Shown one piece after another: positions 1 through 10,503 of a stretch of DNA of 53,459 nt (position 1 is its first letter; each line of letters begins with the position of its first letter). The notes below the pieces were generated by a model. The model was not told where the DNA came from and searched no databases. It was given only the letters and a program-made list of their open reading frames with translations. The DNA lies in assembly GCA_011800805.1 (NCBI GenBank), contig MPNW01000374.1:22443-75901 (forward strand). The letters are read 5' to 3'. Both the position numbers and the translations under genes were made by a program. This stretch comes from Hirudo medicinalis (taxonomy: Eukaryota > Annelida > Clitellata > Hirudinida > Hirudinidae).

Positions 1-496
1 ATATCAGCTCAACAACGCAACAACGAAACAGGAACAAGAACCTAACGTCATAAGAATTAACAAATTCCAGCATAATGTCATCAATTTTTCATAAATCTTT
101 TTAAAATATTCATAATATCATAATAACTTATTGCCTGCATGATAATCACTCTCAGTCAACATCAGCTTCATGTTTGCCTATCAAGCGTACAAGATCAAAC
201 ATCTGCTTTCATCATTTTTCCATGGGACAGATGGCGCTACGACAAAAATAAATAACACAATCACTCGTAAGTCTAAATGCGCCCGAGTACGTCTGGGTAT
301 GCCTTCCTGTGCCCCCGTGGGTGTGTCCTTCAGTTCGCTCATCCGTGCCTTCCGGGCTCCGTGCAACAGTTTGAACTTTGCTCGGTCACCTGTGCATGAC
401 CTTGCCTATATTTTTTTCTTGTCAGTCATGGTAGAGTGAGTGTCAATGGTGGTGATTTTAGAGAGGTTCTATGGTGGTTGTTGAGTGAACTATGGG

Positions 497-561
497 TTGA
501 TGATAACGATGATGACGATGATGATGATGACGATGACGATGATGATGATGATGATGATGAT
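497..561. repeat. GAT/GAC trinucleotide microsatellite
   Basis: Imperfect run of GAT with scattered GAC units. The surrounding 1-1600 contains no open frame I could support as a gene; the longer frames here are low-complexity or lie opposite one another. Confidence 0.9.
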
Positions 562-740
562 TACTGGTGATGCTGGTACATGATCGAAGAGATGGTGAAG
601 AAAATAGATTAAAAATAGAAATGGAAATTTGGAATTTTCAATGATTTGCCGCTAAATAGAAAAATAAAATTCTCAGATAAATTCAACGTCGTTGGTCATA
701 ACGTCAAACTTTCATCAACCCATCCACTCATTCTTAAAAC

Positions 741-819
741 AATCCTGACAGTCGTCCTTCCATCCACTCATCCATCCATCCATCCACCCATCCATCCACC
801 AAACCATCCATCCATCCCT
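741..819. repeat. CATC tetranucleotide tract
   Basis: Imperfect CATC/CACC units read directly from the sequence. No gene context. Confidence 0.85.
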
Positions 820-1196
820 AAAACGACTCACCGTTCTGAAATGACGATCTCCTTTAATAAATATCAATTTTACAAATAAACTCCAGCACTTCCAAAGAGC
901 GGAGGATTGAAGTTGGTTGATAGGAAAAGCTTTTGGAAAGAAGAAAAATTTTCTCCTCCTCAAAAATCTTTTCACAATTCCTAATTTTATTTCGTCAAAA
1001 TTCATTCACGCCCTCCTCATCTCTTTAGGAAGAAATTCTTTTTATTATTTTTTTTTTTTTTAGAAATGAAATTCTAGAAAAAAATATTTCTGACATATTT
1101 TCGATAATTTGTTGCGAAAATATTTTTATCATTTTGCGAGTATTTTTGTTGTTGTTACTTTGATTCATTTTTTCGACATTCTGCGTCGTTTCTGTA

Positions 1197-1293
1197 TTCA
1201 TCATCATCGTCATCGTCATCGTCACTATCATCAACTTCATATTCATCATAATTTTCATTATCATAATCATAATCATCATCGTCATCTTCTTCA
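1197..1293. repeat. CAT/CGT microsatellite
   Basis: Imperfect CAT, CGT and AAT triplets. They create artificial Asp-rich and His-rich frames on the two strands, which I do not treat as coding. Confidence 0.85.
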
Positions 1294-1643
1294 TCTCGGC
1301 CGGCGTGAAGTTGTAATTCTTCAAGCTGCCTGTGCATTCCCGGCCGATATTGATCGGAGCGGCACGGGCAGCACTAATGATTTCAAATAATATTGGCTCT
1401 CAAATGAGCCGGTGCCTCTATTAATTCATGAGTGTCCGTGTGTCTCAGCTGAAGGATTGCTCGTCGGTCGCCGTTGCTTCAGTGCTGACGACATCTGTTG
1501 GGTAAGTAAGTGAGCGAGTCAGTCAGTCGGATGCCGCATTTGCTACCACTACTACAGCTACCACGGCGACCACGGCGACTGCTACCTCAAAATAATGATT
1601 CGGTCGCACCCGTGTTGGAAATGGATGATGTTGTTGCTGTTAT

Positions 1644-1734
<91 letters not shown>

Positions 1735-1776
1735 ATGAATGATGATGATGATGATGACGACGACGACGACTATGAT
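1644..1776. repeat. Long pure GAT microsatellite
   Basis: About 30 almost uninterrupted GAT units, then a short spacer, then further GAT units ending in GAC units. It is one of the longest pure trinucleotide tracts in the window. The poly-Asp frame across it has no conserved sequence on either side. Confidence 0.95.
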
Positions 1777-2202
1777 ATAAAGCAACCCAACGTATTGCGA
1801 TCAACGCAGTGCGATGGTTTATGATGATGTCATGCGATTGCATAAATTAGCATAAATAATGGTAGATACATGGAATATTTATGAAGCCTACTGCTCATTT
1901 AAGATGACGTACTACTGCCTGCTTGTCATTAAGTGCCGTATATTAATAAGAGAGTGATTAAAATTTATTAATTAATATAATATAATAAAAATAATATTAA
2001 TTACAATGATCATACAGCCGTAACTAGTGTAAATGAATGTCATTCCCCACTCATTCACTCACATGTTCCAGAGACAAATTGGCCTCAGTGATGTCAACGC
2101 ATCTCTCATACAAAACCGACAAATATCTCTTGTATCTCCATAAAGACCGATAGTCACAAGCAGACGATCAAGGACACCTGGAAATCCACGAATCATGAAA
2201 AG

Positions 2203-2263
2203 TTGGCGATCGAAGGAAGGATCGAAGGGAGGAACGAAGGAAGGGAGGAAGGAAGGAAGGAAT
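2203..2263. repeat. GGAA-rich purine tract
   Basis: Irregular GGAAG/GGAAC units. Confidence 0.8.
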
Positions 2264-2531
2264 GATAGAGAGATGTCCACGCAGAGGAGAGGGAAAGTAG
2301 AAACCGGAAGTCGAGACAGGCTCGTACGTCCGGTCACACAGGAAGGAATGGCTTGGAAAAAAAAACAACAAAAACAAGAACTCTACACGAACAACACACC
2401 GTGAAAAGTAGTAGCTACTCAGATTGAGAGTGAATGGATGGATATGAATGAAGTAAAATTTACATATTATTATTACAAAATTTAATATTTAAGAAAAAAT
2501 AGAAAGTAAAACTAGTAAAAAATGTAAGAAT

Positions 2532-2630
2532 NTGAGTGAGTGAGTGAGTGAGTGAGTGAATGAGTGATGAGTGAGTGAGTGAGTGAGTGAGTGAGTGAGT
2601 GAGTGAGTGAGTGAGTGAGTGAGTGAGTGA
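2532..2630. repeat. GAGT tetranucleotide microsatellite beginning at an N
   Basis: The single N at 2532 is followed by about 24 GAGT units with minor interruptions. Unlike the Ns at 10376 and 49685, no duplicated flank is visible, so the join probably falls inside an array of unknown true length. Confidence 0.9.
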
Positions 2631-2862
2631 ATAAATGAACGGAGGAAGGAAGACCAGCGATTAGGCATAAAGATGCACGAGTAGATAAAGAAGGAGAAAC
2701 ATAATGAGAAGGATTTCATGCGGGAGAGATGGTAGTAAAAAAAGAGAGAGGGCCCAGAGAGTGCCGGACATAAAGATGATTCTGAGTCCTTCACGGAGCG
2801 TGAGTTCTTATCTGCTGCTCCTTACTTATTCCTAATCGCACAAGAATGCGTGAAATTATAAG

Positions 2863-3165
2863 ACAGGGCAGCGTAGCGTAGCCCCTCCGCCTCCTAGTGG
2901 TGCGAATAACTCATTCCCTACACCCTTAGCTGTTCATTGGTCGTTCATAGCCCAGAAATCTAGCTAGGGGTTTCGGCACCCGGGGCGAAACTGGTAATTT
3001 TGGTAATTTGGTGTCTCCCCCCGCCCCTTGACGCTATTAATTTGGCGCCCTCCTAGGCTCGCCGCTCGGGGCGTCCGCTCCCCAGCTACGTCACTGCATA
3101 GCCCGCTCCCTCTTGGCCGGGGTGTAGCCCTACTCTCTCCGAAACACCCCTATCCACCATGATTT
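2863..3165. other. GC-rich low-copy patch hosting a MITE
   Basis: This stretch is strikingly GC-rich against the AT-rich background and has no long open frame. With the MITE at 2946-3104 removed, the two halves rejoin at the duplicated octamer CATAGCCC. The host sequence may therefore itself be an older repeat, but I see no termini for it. Confidence 0.5.
2946..3104. mobile_element. Short non-autonomous hAT-like element (MITE) with 8-bp target duplication
   Basis: The octamer CATAGCCC occurs at 2946-2953 and again at 3097-3104, bracketing about 143 bases. Just inside the left copy the sequence reads AGAAATCTAGCTAGGGG. The reverse complement of the right end reads CAGTGACGTAGCTGGGG, so the ends form imperfect terminal inverted repeats. 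An 8-bp target duplication and CAG...GTAGCT termini are typical of hAT transposons. The element is far too short for a transposase, so it would move only in trans. The class assignment is inference; the repeat and the inverted ends are directly visible. Confidence 0.65.
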
Positions 3166-3484
3166 GTCATTCCGAGAATTGATGTGGTAATACGGAATGG
3201 AGCAGGGATGAACTTTCGCGTTTTGAGTGTACCACTCCGTGCACGATGTTTTTACAGTCGTTGAAAAATAAATGTTGCTTTTTATTCAAATTTATGACTG
3301 GAAAGTTAATTATGGAAATAATTTTGTCGTTTGGAAAAGATAAAACTGAGGAAATACGATTCGGAATGTAACTCCTGACCTTTCGGAAACATTCGAGATT
3401 GCATGTATTTGTGATTTAAATGGATGAAATTGGAAGAAAATTTAGAATTTATTGCAATAACTTTTATTAATTGCACATTAATAC

Positions 3485-3485
<1 letters not shown>

Positions 3486-3521
<36 letters not shown>

Positions 3522-3530
3522 TATTTAATG
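3486..3530. repeat. ATT microsatellite
   Basis: About a dozen ATT units in the AT-rich sequence upstream of the zinc-finger gene. Confidence 0.85.
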
Positions 3531-3778
3531 TTATATAATTACTAGATTAATAATAACAATAATTCATACCAATAGTACCATTAGCAACAAAATATGTCTC
3601 ATTGGCCAAATACAAAGCAACACTTTTGGTTGATACGTAGTACCGAAAGGTGTCATTAAATATATTGCATTTAATTACAGATCTCGTCGGTGACACGTTA
3701 AGTGAAGTGCCAACAAAGATTGATGTCGTTCAGGTTATGAGAGCAGGCACCTCAGACTAATGAAAAACCCTCCAAGCC

Positions 3779-6700
3779 ATGGCATCAGACGACGTGGACA
3801 GAAAGGACGACCACAGGACACCCAGGGGTGTCGGGAGACGAAAGCAATTCAAACCGGTCAGGGTTCTCGCGCCGGAGGGAGGCAGGGAAGATGTCGGACG
3901 GATTAATGGAAACACCCTCCGTGAAAATAACTTTTCCACCCCTGATGAACGTTCGATTAACTCTTGTGACTTTATAAACGGCGATCAACTTTCAGAAAAC
4001 TGTCAACCGATCCTCTGCCCAGATTGCGGAGCCGAGTTTCAGTCCCTGGATGCCCTCGACTTCCATGCAAGGTTTTACCATCAGATGCCAAATTCTGAAA
4101 CCTCCTCCTATCCTACACCATATCATCGGCTGGCCAGAGAGCTCCAGAAGTCTACCGCTTCCACTCAACTTGAAAAGAATGCTTCCAAGATCGACATGAA
4201 GAAACTCTCGCCCGACAATGAAGGTTCGAACAAACTTTCAGCAGAAGTTGAACCCATTAAAAGTAAAGACTTCAATGACTTGGAGACTCAAGCTCAGCCT
4301 CTGAACAATCAGTCTAAAGTTCAGGCAGAACCAAAACTCATCCATGATGACACGAAATCTCCTGAATCGACAGAACTCAACCAAAGTTTCTTGGAAAGAG
4401 TGGTGGACGATGAGATGGACAAAAAGTCTCCAGTTTACGACGCGCTGAGGAATAACGGTTCTAAGCCTCCAACACCGAACGCTCAACAGTCCTACCCTCT
4501 GAATGCTGATCTTCTGAGCAAGTTCTCTGTGTCCACTTCTATCGAGGCAGAGGACTTTTGCAATCTGTGCAAGAAACATTTCTGTAACAAGTATTACCTC
4601 AGGAAGCACAAGCAGGACGTCCACGGAATTTCTTCTGAGGCAGCCTTTCAAACAGGGGCCATGAATAGCGACTACCTCGGATTTCATGCAACGGACCTGA
4701 AAACGTCTATTTCAAATCCCGGTCAATCCAACCAACCAATATGCGATAAGAGCAAGTCCTCGGATGCCCAAAGGTTCACAGACTCGCTTTCTTCCATCAT
4801 GAACGGTCTTCCATTCGGCCTGCCATTCAGCTCCGACCTACCTGGTAGTCTCCTATTTCCACAGGCCATCGCATCTTCCTCTCAGTCCGGCCTATTCAGC
4901 AACCCCGCAACCATATCCAATCTCGCCAGTATTATGCTTCTCAATCCGTTTGTTTCTCCACTGTCACTTTTGAAGAACACACCAATACTCCAACAGGCTC
5001 AGTCTTCTAATCACACACCTTCCTCTCTGAACACTCTGGCAGAACTCCAGAATTTTGGCTTGAGCAGCAGCTTACTGAGTGAGAACAATCCACAAAATGG
5101 CCTCATGTACAGATTCCCACCAAGCGACACTGCTGCTTTGTGCGACCTCTGCCAGAAAGAGTTTTGTAGTACTTACTTCCTGAAGGTCCACAAACGAGAC
5201 AAGCATGGAATACCTCTGGAAGAATTTGCTGGTCAGATGGCATTGAAGAAGCAGACTTTGAAGGCGACTCCAGCTCCGATGTTCAGCATCGACGGAGTGG
5301 AACCTGGCGAAAACATCACACCGATGAGTAAATTGAGAACAGATGACAAAGGCTTTACCCTTACGCCAACAAACGACACGAAGAAACATGTTTCTTATGT
5401 AAACAGCAATTCTCAAGCAGATACTCTCTCATGATGCACCTCTTTACTTCCCACAACATCAAACCAGAGGGCTTCGGCCTGGCCAGTGAGTTGATGCAGA
5501 TGGAGATGCTGACAAACAGCCAGGTGCCCTTCTCCAGATCCTCCAGCGGATCAAACAAAACCTCAGAAAGAGTTGCATGCAACATTTGCAACAAGGAGGT
5601 CTGCAACAAGTACTTTCTCAAGACACACAAACTCAAAGTCCATGGCATCCAGGAAGGCCAACAGGATCCAGTTGCTCCTCCTGCCTACGACTTGTCCAAA
5701 GCTCAACAAAGTCTTCCTAGTAACAACTCGTCGAACAATCCTCCTGACCCAAAGAATCTCAGCTTGGATCAGTTGATGCAAAAGTACGATGAAATAGCCA
5801 AGCAGTTTAATACATCCGTGCCCGGAGACTTCACCAAAAAAGCACTGGAATCGAGGATGATGGAAGCTGCTGGGTCGAGAAAGGAGCAAGAAATACCTGG
5901 AAAGACTCTTCCGCGCTTGTACAACTCCATCGATTCTTCGTCTTTCTTAAAAGGTGCTGTTGAGAAGAACGAAAGCTTTTCGAATATGTTTGGCACCCTC
6001 GATTTGATTGCCAAGAACAAATTATTTGATGGAAAGGGCTCGGATTTCCAAGGCATATCGAATCATTACGGTCTTTTCGATTTGCCGCAGTCTTTCAAAA
6101 ACCTGAGTTCCTCCACTGGGAAGGGCAAACCCAGTAACTTTTCAAAACATCTTTCGGGCAAAGAGGTCAAAGGTTTGGAGGAGACCCCCTCGAAGCTGAG
6201 CTACGACCCGGAAGCGTATTGCGAGATATGTAAAAAAGAATTTTGCAGCAAGTATTTTTTGAAGACCCACAAGCAAAAGATCCACGGCCTACGAGTTGAT
6301 GGAGCTTCAGATAGCAAGTCGCCTTCGTTGACTCAAGCCTCTCAGAACTCCAACTCCTCTGTTCCTCTCTCTTCTGATCAAGGCATGGCCATGTTTGCTT
6401 TTGATGGATCTTCCAGTAGAAGCAAGGAACCATTGCCATCGAACATGACTCGAGTCACTTGTGAGATTTGTGGCAAAGAGCTCTGCAATAAGTATTTCCT
6501 GAGGACGCACATGCTCAAAATTCACGGAATTTCTGATGACAGGACGAGAGGTCCTCCCATGGACATGAACAAGCAGGAGACCATCTACTCTTCATCCAGA
6601 AAGGATTCGCCATCAACTGACCTTTCAAGTGAACAATTGATTCACCAACAAAAGATCAAAACTTCTCTTTCAAAGCCAGCTGAATTGATCCAAGCTCAAA

Positions 6701-7389
6701 ATCTTGTGATTGGAGTCAAAGAACTGAAGCAGGTAACAGAAATGCTGCTCCAATCCGCAGAAAATTCTTCCTCTTTCGATCAACCCTATGAGGATTCTAA
6801 AAGTCAATCGGGACAATTTGATCCCAGAGGAATCCTGACCAGCAAAGATACCAAGTTTGAAAGCTCAACAAACGACGTTGGAAAACCAGACTTTAGAGAA
6901 ACCAAGTTACCATCCATTTCGTTTCCTTCCATCCATTCGGAAACAAATGACAATATCCGGAGAGAGGAGTCTTCGAAAATCCAGAATTTTATAAACCACA
7001 ACTCGAGGCGCGATCAATTTGATCCACAAAACAGAAAGCGAAGACTGGAATCGGGTGACGATGGCGACTTGAAAAACATGAAGAAATTTGCTCCAAACTT
7101 TCCTGAAAAGGAAAACGATAGGTCGGGCCTGAGGCCTGTCGACCAACAAAATAGATTCAACTCTTTCCAGTCAATAATTCCTCCGGTAGAAAGCGGAGAC
7201 TTCAAGAGAACGTCAGGGAAAAGCGAAGGATCTCTTTCGGGCAGTGACAACTGCATCTTGCAACCCTTTGAACTCCAGGAAACGTCCAATGACAGTGCGT
7301 TTGCCCAGTGCAAGGTATTCCTGCCGGTAGTTCAACCGATTTGTGAACCGATCACGCTCAAGTTCACGGTCACTCCCGTAGACCATTAG
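3779..7389 (+). CDS. Seven-finger C2H2 zinc-finger protein, interrupted by one apparent frameshift
   Basis: Probable nuclear DNA-binding regulator of about 1,200 residues. The start ATG lies in a strong context (GCCATGG), and a possible acceptor at 3681 suggests a 5' UTR intron. Two long frames overlap: one ends at 5434, the other is open from 5347. Seven C2H2 fingers have first cysteines near nt 4016, 4559, 5141, 5389, 5578, 6220 and 6460. The second, third, fifth, sixth and seventh share the pattern C-x2-C-K-x-F/V/L-C-x-K/T-Y-F/Y-L-x12-spaced H-x4-H-G, so they arose by duplication; linkers between them are long and Ser-rich. The fourth finger is readable only in the second frame, so the frame change must lie in 5347-5388. 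No GT-AG intron fits there, leaving a base error, an allele or a real lesion. Residues 20-26 (RRKQFKP) resemble the NuRD-binding motif of SALL and FOG proteins. I cannot name the family. Confidence 0.85.
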
Positions 7390-7608
7390 GAATGGATTTA
7401 GAGATGGATTTCACGGTAGAGATGATACGGGTGTACAATAGGATGAAAGATGGAGAAGCGTGCATGTTTTTAGTCTCTTCGGTTTGTGCTACTTTTAAGA
7501 ATATTCCCAAATCGACTCTGCCATTCATCGTTTTAACTTATGCAAGGCGTCGTATATGCATACATTGTCTTAACATTTCATTGACATTTTTAATGTGCAT
7601 ATTATTTT

Positions 7609-7614
7609 ATTAAA
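7609..7614 (+). terminator. Candidate polyadenylation signal (ATTAAA) for the zinc-finger gene
   Basis: An ATTAAA hexamer lies about 220 bases after the stop codon and is followed by T-rich sequence. This fits a short 3' UTR. Confidence 0.4.
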
Positions 7615-10248
7615 ATGTATTTTCGACTTGTTTTTTGCTTCTCTTCGGTGTTTTCAGTTTGTTTTGGTTTATTGGTTTTTTTTTTTTTTGTCCAAATGAA
7701 GTCTGACTTGAGGTTGCCATGTTTGGCCCAACGTAGATGATTTGGCGCTTACTTTCTGGCTTCGAAACCTCTTTGTATTCGAAAATATGCAATTTTGACC
7801 ATGCAATCAAAAAGTCTTATTTAATATGCAACGTGATTTCTGATGCGTTTTGAAACTATTGCAGTATTATTACAAACCTTTTTTGCACTCTGAAGCGGTT
7901 GCCTCATTACCTGCGCCAATGTCGTCATCGTCGTTATCAACATCGTCACTATCAATACCGCTACAATTATCATTATCAACATAGGTGTTTCAATATTGTA
8001 TTTACCTTTGGTTAGTTTAGGTGCTTGTAATATTTTGCAACAGTTTGCAACTGTAGGCATCCATCTTTTCGCACAGTCCATCCAAAAGTTAACTCCACAC
8101 TTTTGCTGAAGTCTCCCGAACGCCTCGATGACATTTCACACTTTTTTTTGTGTTTGCGCTCGTCAATGTACAAAGAGTCAAGCAATGTTTATCAATGTCA
8201 TGGACTTTTCATTACTAACTTAGCAATTATTATTTTTAGCAAGTATTTGATCTAGCGTGTAAAGGCTAAAAACTTAGAAAGTGAAATTTTAGTCCGAGCG
8301 TTAGTATTACAGAGAGCCTCTCTCCTTAGAAATTATTTGCAAATTGTTTGTATTCTGTTTTCGGATGCGCGTCTAAAATGTAATCTCAGTTTTCCAAATG
8401 ATCTCAAACAGGAGGATTGCGTCTCTGCCTGACAAGTGGAACTGTTTTTTGTGAACTGTTTCGTCATCACCGTGATGATGTCGCGATGTGCCAACGTGCA
8501 CCTGGAGTTGAATGGACCAGTAGTCGTGAAACAATTCGCAAATGGAGGAATCCCGTTCGATTGATTTACAATTAAAATGTTTCAACATTCTTAGAAGACG
8601 AGGTTCTCATAGAAGTTGCTGACTTGAATTTCAATTCAGTTCAATTCGGTCAATTCAACGTGTGCATAATACATTACGAGGTCATTACATTCATTACATT
8701 CATTATGCTTTTATTCGCTTTCTTCCTGCTTCCTATCTTTCTTTCTTTCTCTCTTTGTAAATAAATCTGACCTCTTTTTTTCTGAACGGATTCTAACTCT
8801 GAACTGTTGAACTCTCAGTGACCTAATTACCGTTTAAATGAAGTCCTGAATTATATGATGATATTTACAAGCACCTCTCCCCCAATACTCCATGAAACTC
8901 CTTATCTCTCCAGTTATCTACATGTCAGCTTGATCCTCTGCTCGTCTGCCTCAAAGTTTCATTTTCTTCCAGGGATGTCAGTCAGTTGAGCTGAGATCAT
9001 TATTACTGGAGCAGTTTTTAGCGCAGGCATGTGAATCACTCTAACCTAAGAGGTTCCCGAATTCAAGCCGAAACTTTGTAAGGAATGTATTTTCACTGGC
9101 TCATTGCACGAGTAAAATTGCAAAAAATATGAGCCCGGAGTTATAGACGAATAGCGGAGTAGCAACTATTACTGGAGGAGGATTTCTGCTCGCCTGGAAA
9201 TTCTGGAACGAGGTGGAAAAGTTTTTAATGAATAAGTCGTTACGTAAACATAACTTGTTTGAACGATTCTAGGAAGAAAATGCGGAAAATTATGATTAAA
9301 TAATTAGTTTCAAACTAATTTAAATTTAAAAGTGAAGAATTAGTAAATAGAAAAAAATATATTTTACTTAATATCTTAATATAATATATGTGATTAATTG
9401 AAAATCTCTTAAGTAATCCCCGAGATTAATCAAATGCATATAAAAGCTGCAGGAGCCTCACTAAATTTGACGGTTTTAAATGAAGGGATACTTAATATTT
9501 AAATTTCAAATCTTAAATATTCATTATTAACACCTTAATAATTATTATACTATATATATTTTTAATATTATATATTATAATATATATATATATACATATA
9601 TTATATTTATATCAAGAATTTATTATTTATTATTTTTATTATATTTATTTTTTATATTTTATCATGTTATTACTATTATTGTTATAATTATGAGACGTAG
9701 GAGCCAGACGAATGACGCACTTGCATTTGATGCTGGTGATGTTCGTGAGGTACGGAACAACAATAAAACAATCTTTTCATGCTCCTTGAAAAAGAAAATT
9801 TGCTGAAGCATATGAAGGTACTGGATTGCAAAGTAGTAGTAGTAGCAGTAGCAGTAGTAGTAGCAGTAGTAGTAGTAGTAGTAGTAGTAGTAGTTGCTGT
9901 TGCTGTTGTTGTGTGATTCCGCGAAGAAAAATAGCATTAATAACTATAATTTATGAGATCACAAATAGCCATAAAAAGTGGACCGAAAAGTGAGCCATAA
10001 AGCAGTACGTTGTATCACATGTTGTGAGGTGTTGTGACGTACAATTAAATGATTGTTTAACTCACCACTTAACCATGACATAATTTGTAGTTAATTTACA
10101 ATTACCACGCACATTGAAACACGTGCAACAATAATGCGACCATTCACACAGTTGCATTGCAAATATCATCGTTTAGTGTCCTACAGATGAAATAATATTC
10201 GATTACAATAATAATAATAAACATTAAAATCAATATCAATACAATAGT
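7615..10248. other. Intergenic stretch without a supported gene
   Basis: AT-rich sequence between the zinc-finger gene and NIM1K. The open frames are short and low in complexity. I see only A/T runs, an AT-rich block near 9541-9665 and the AGT repeat at 9832-9913. Confidence 0.6.
9832..9913. repeat. AGT/AGC microsatellite grading into TTGCTG
   Basis: Imperfect AGT and AGC triplets followed by TGC/TGT units. They produce a poly-Tyr frame on the minus strand that has no other support. Confidence 0.85.
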
Positions 10249-10503
10249 TTTTATACTTATATTAATAATGACCCATTAATATTCATAATATCACACATAA
10301 TTTCGAGGCAGGATTTGATTTCTTCTCCTTCGCAAGATGATGTCGTTTTGATTCACTTTTCCAGCGATCAACACCNTTTTATACTTATATTAATAATGAC
10401 CCATTAATATTCATAATATCACACATAATTTCGAGGCAGGATTTGATTTCTTCTCCTTCGCAAGATGATGTCGTTTTGATTCACTTTTCCAGCGATCAAC
10501 ACC
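10249..10503. repeat. Exact 127-base direct duplication around a single N (assembly artefact)
   Basis: Bases 10249-10375 are repeated exactly at 10377-10503, separated only by the N at 10376. The right copy contains the last part of the NIM1K coding sequence, so the left copy falsely duplicates the end of that gene. A second join with the same geometry is at 49558-49812. Confidence 0.9.

Noticed and set aside
1510..1824. Open frame encoding a long poly-Asp protein
   Set aside because: It consists almost entirely of the GAT microsatellite; the complementary poly-His and poly-Ile frames are equally open.
10249..10375. Apparent second copy of the NIM1K C-terminus
   Set aside because: It is an exact copy beside an N and matches the artefact at 49558; it is not a biological duplication.
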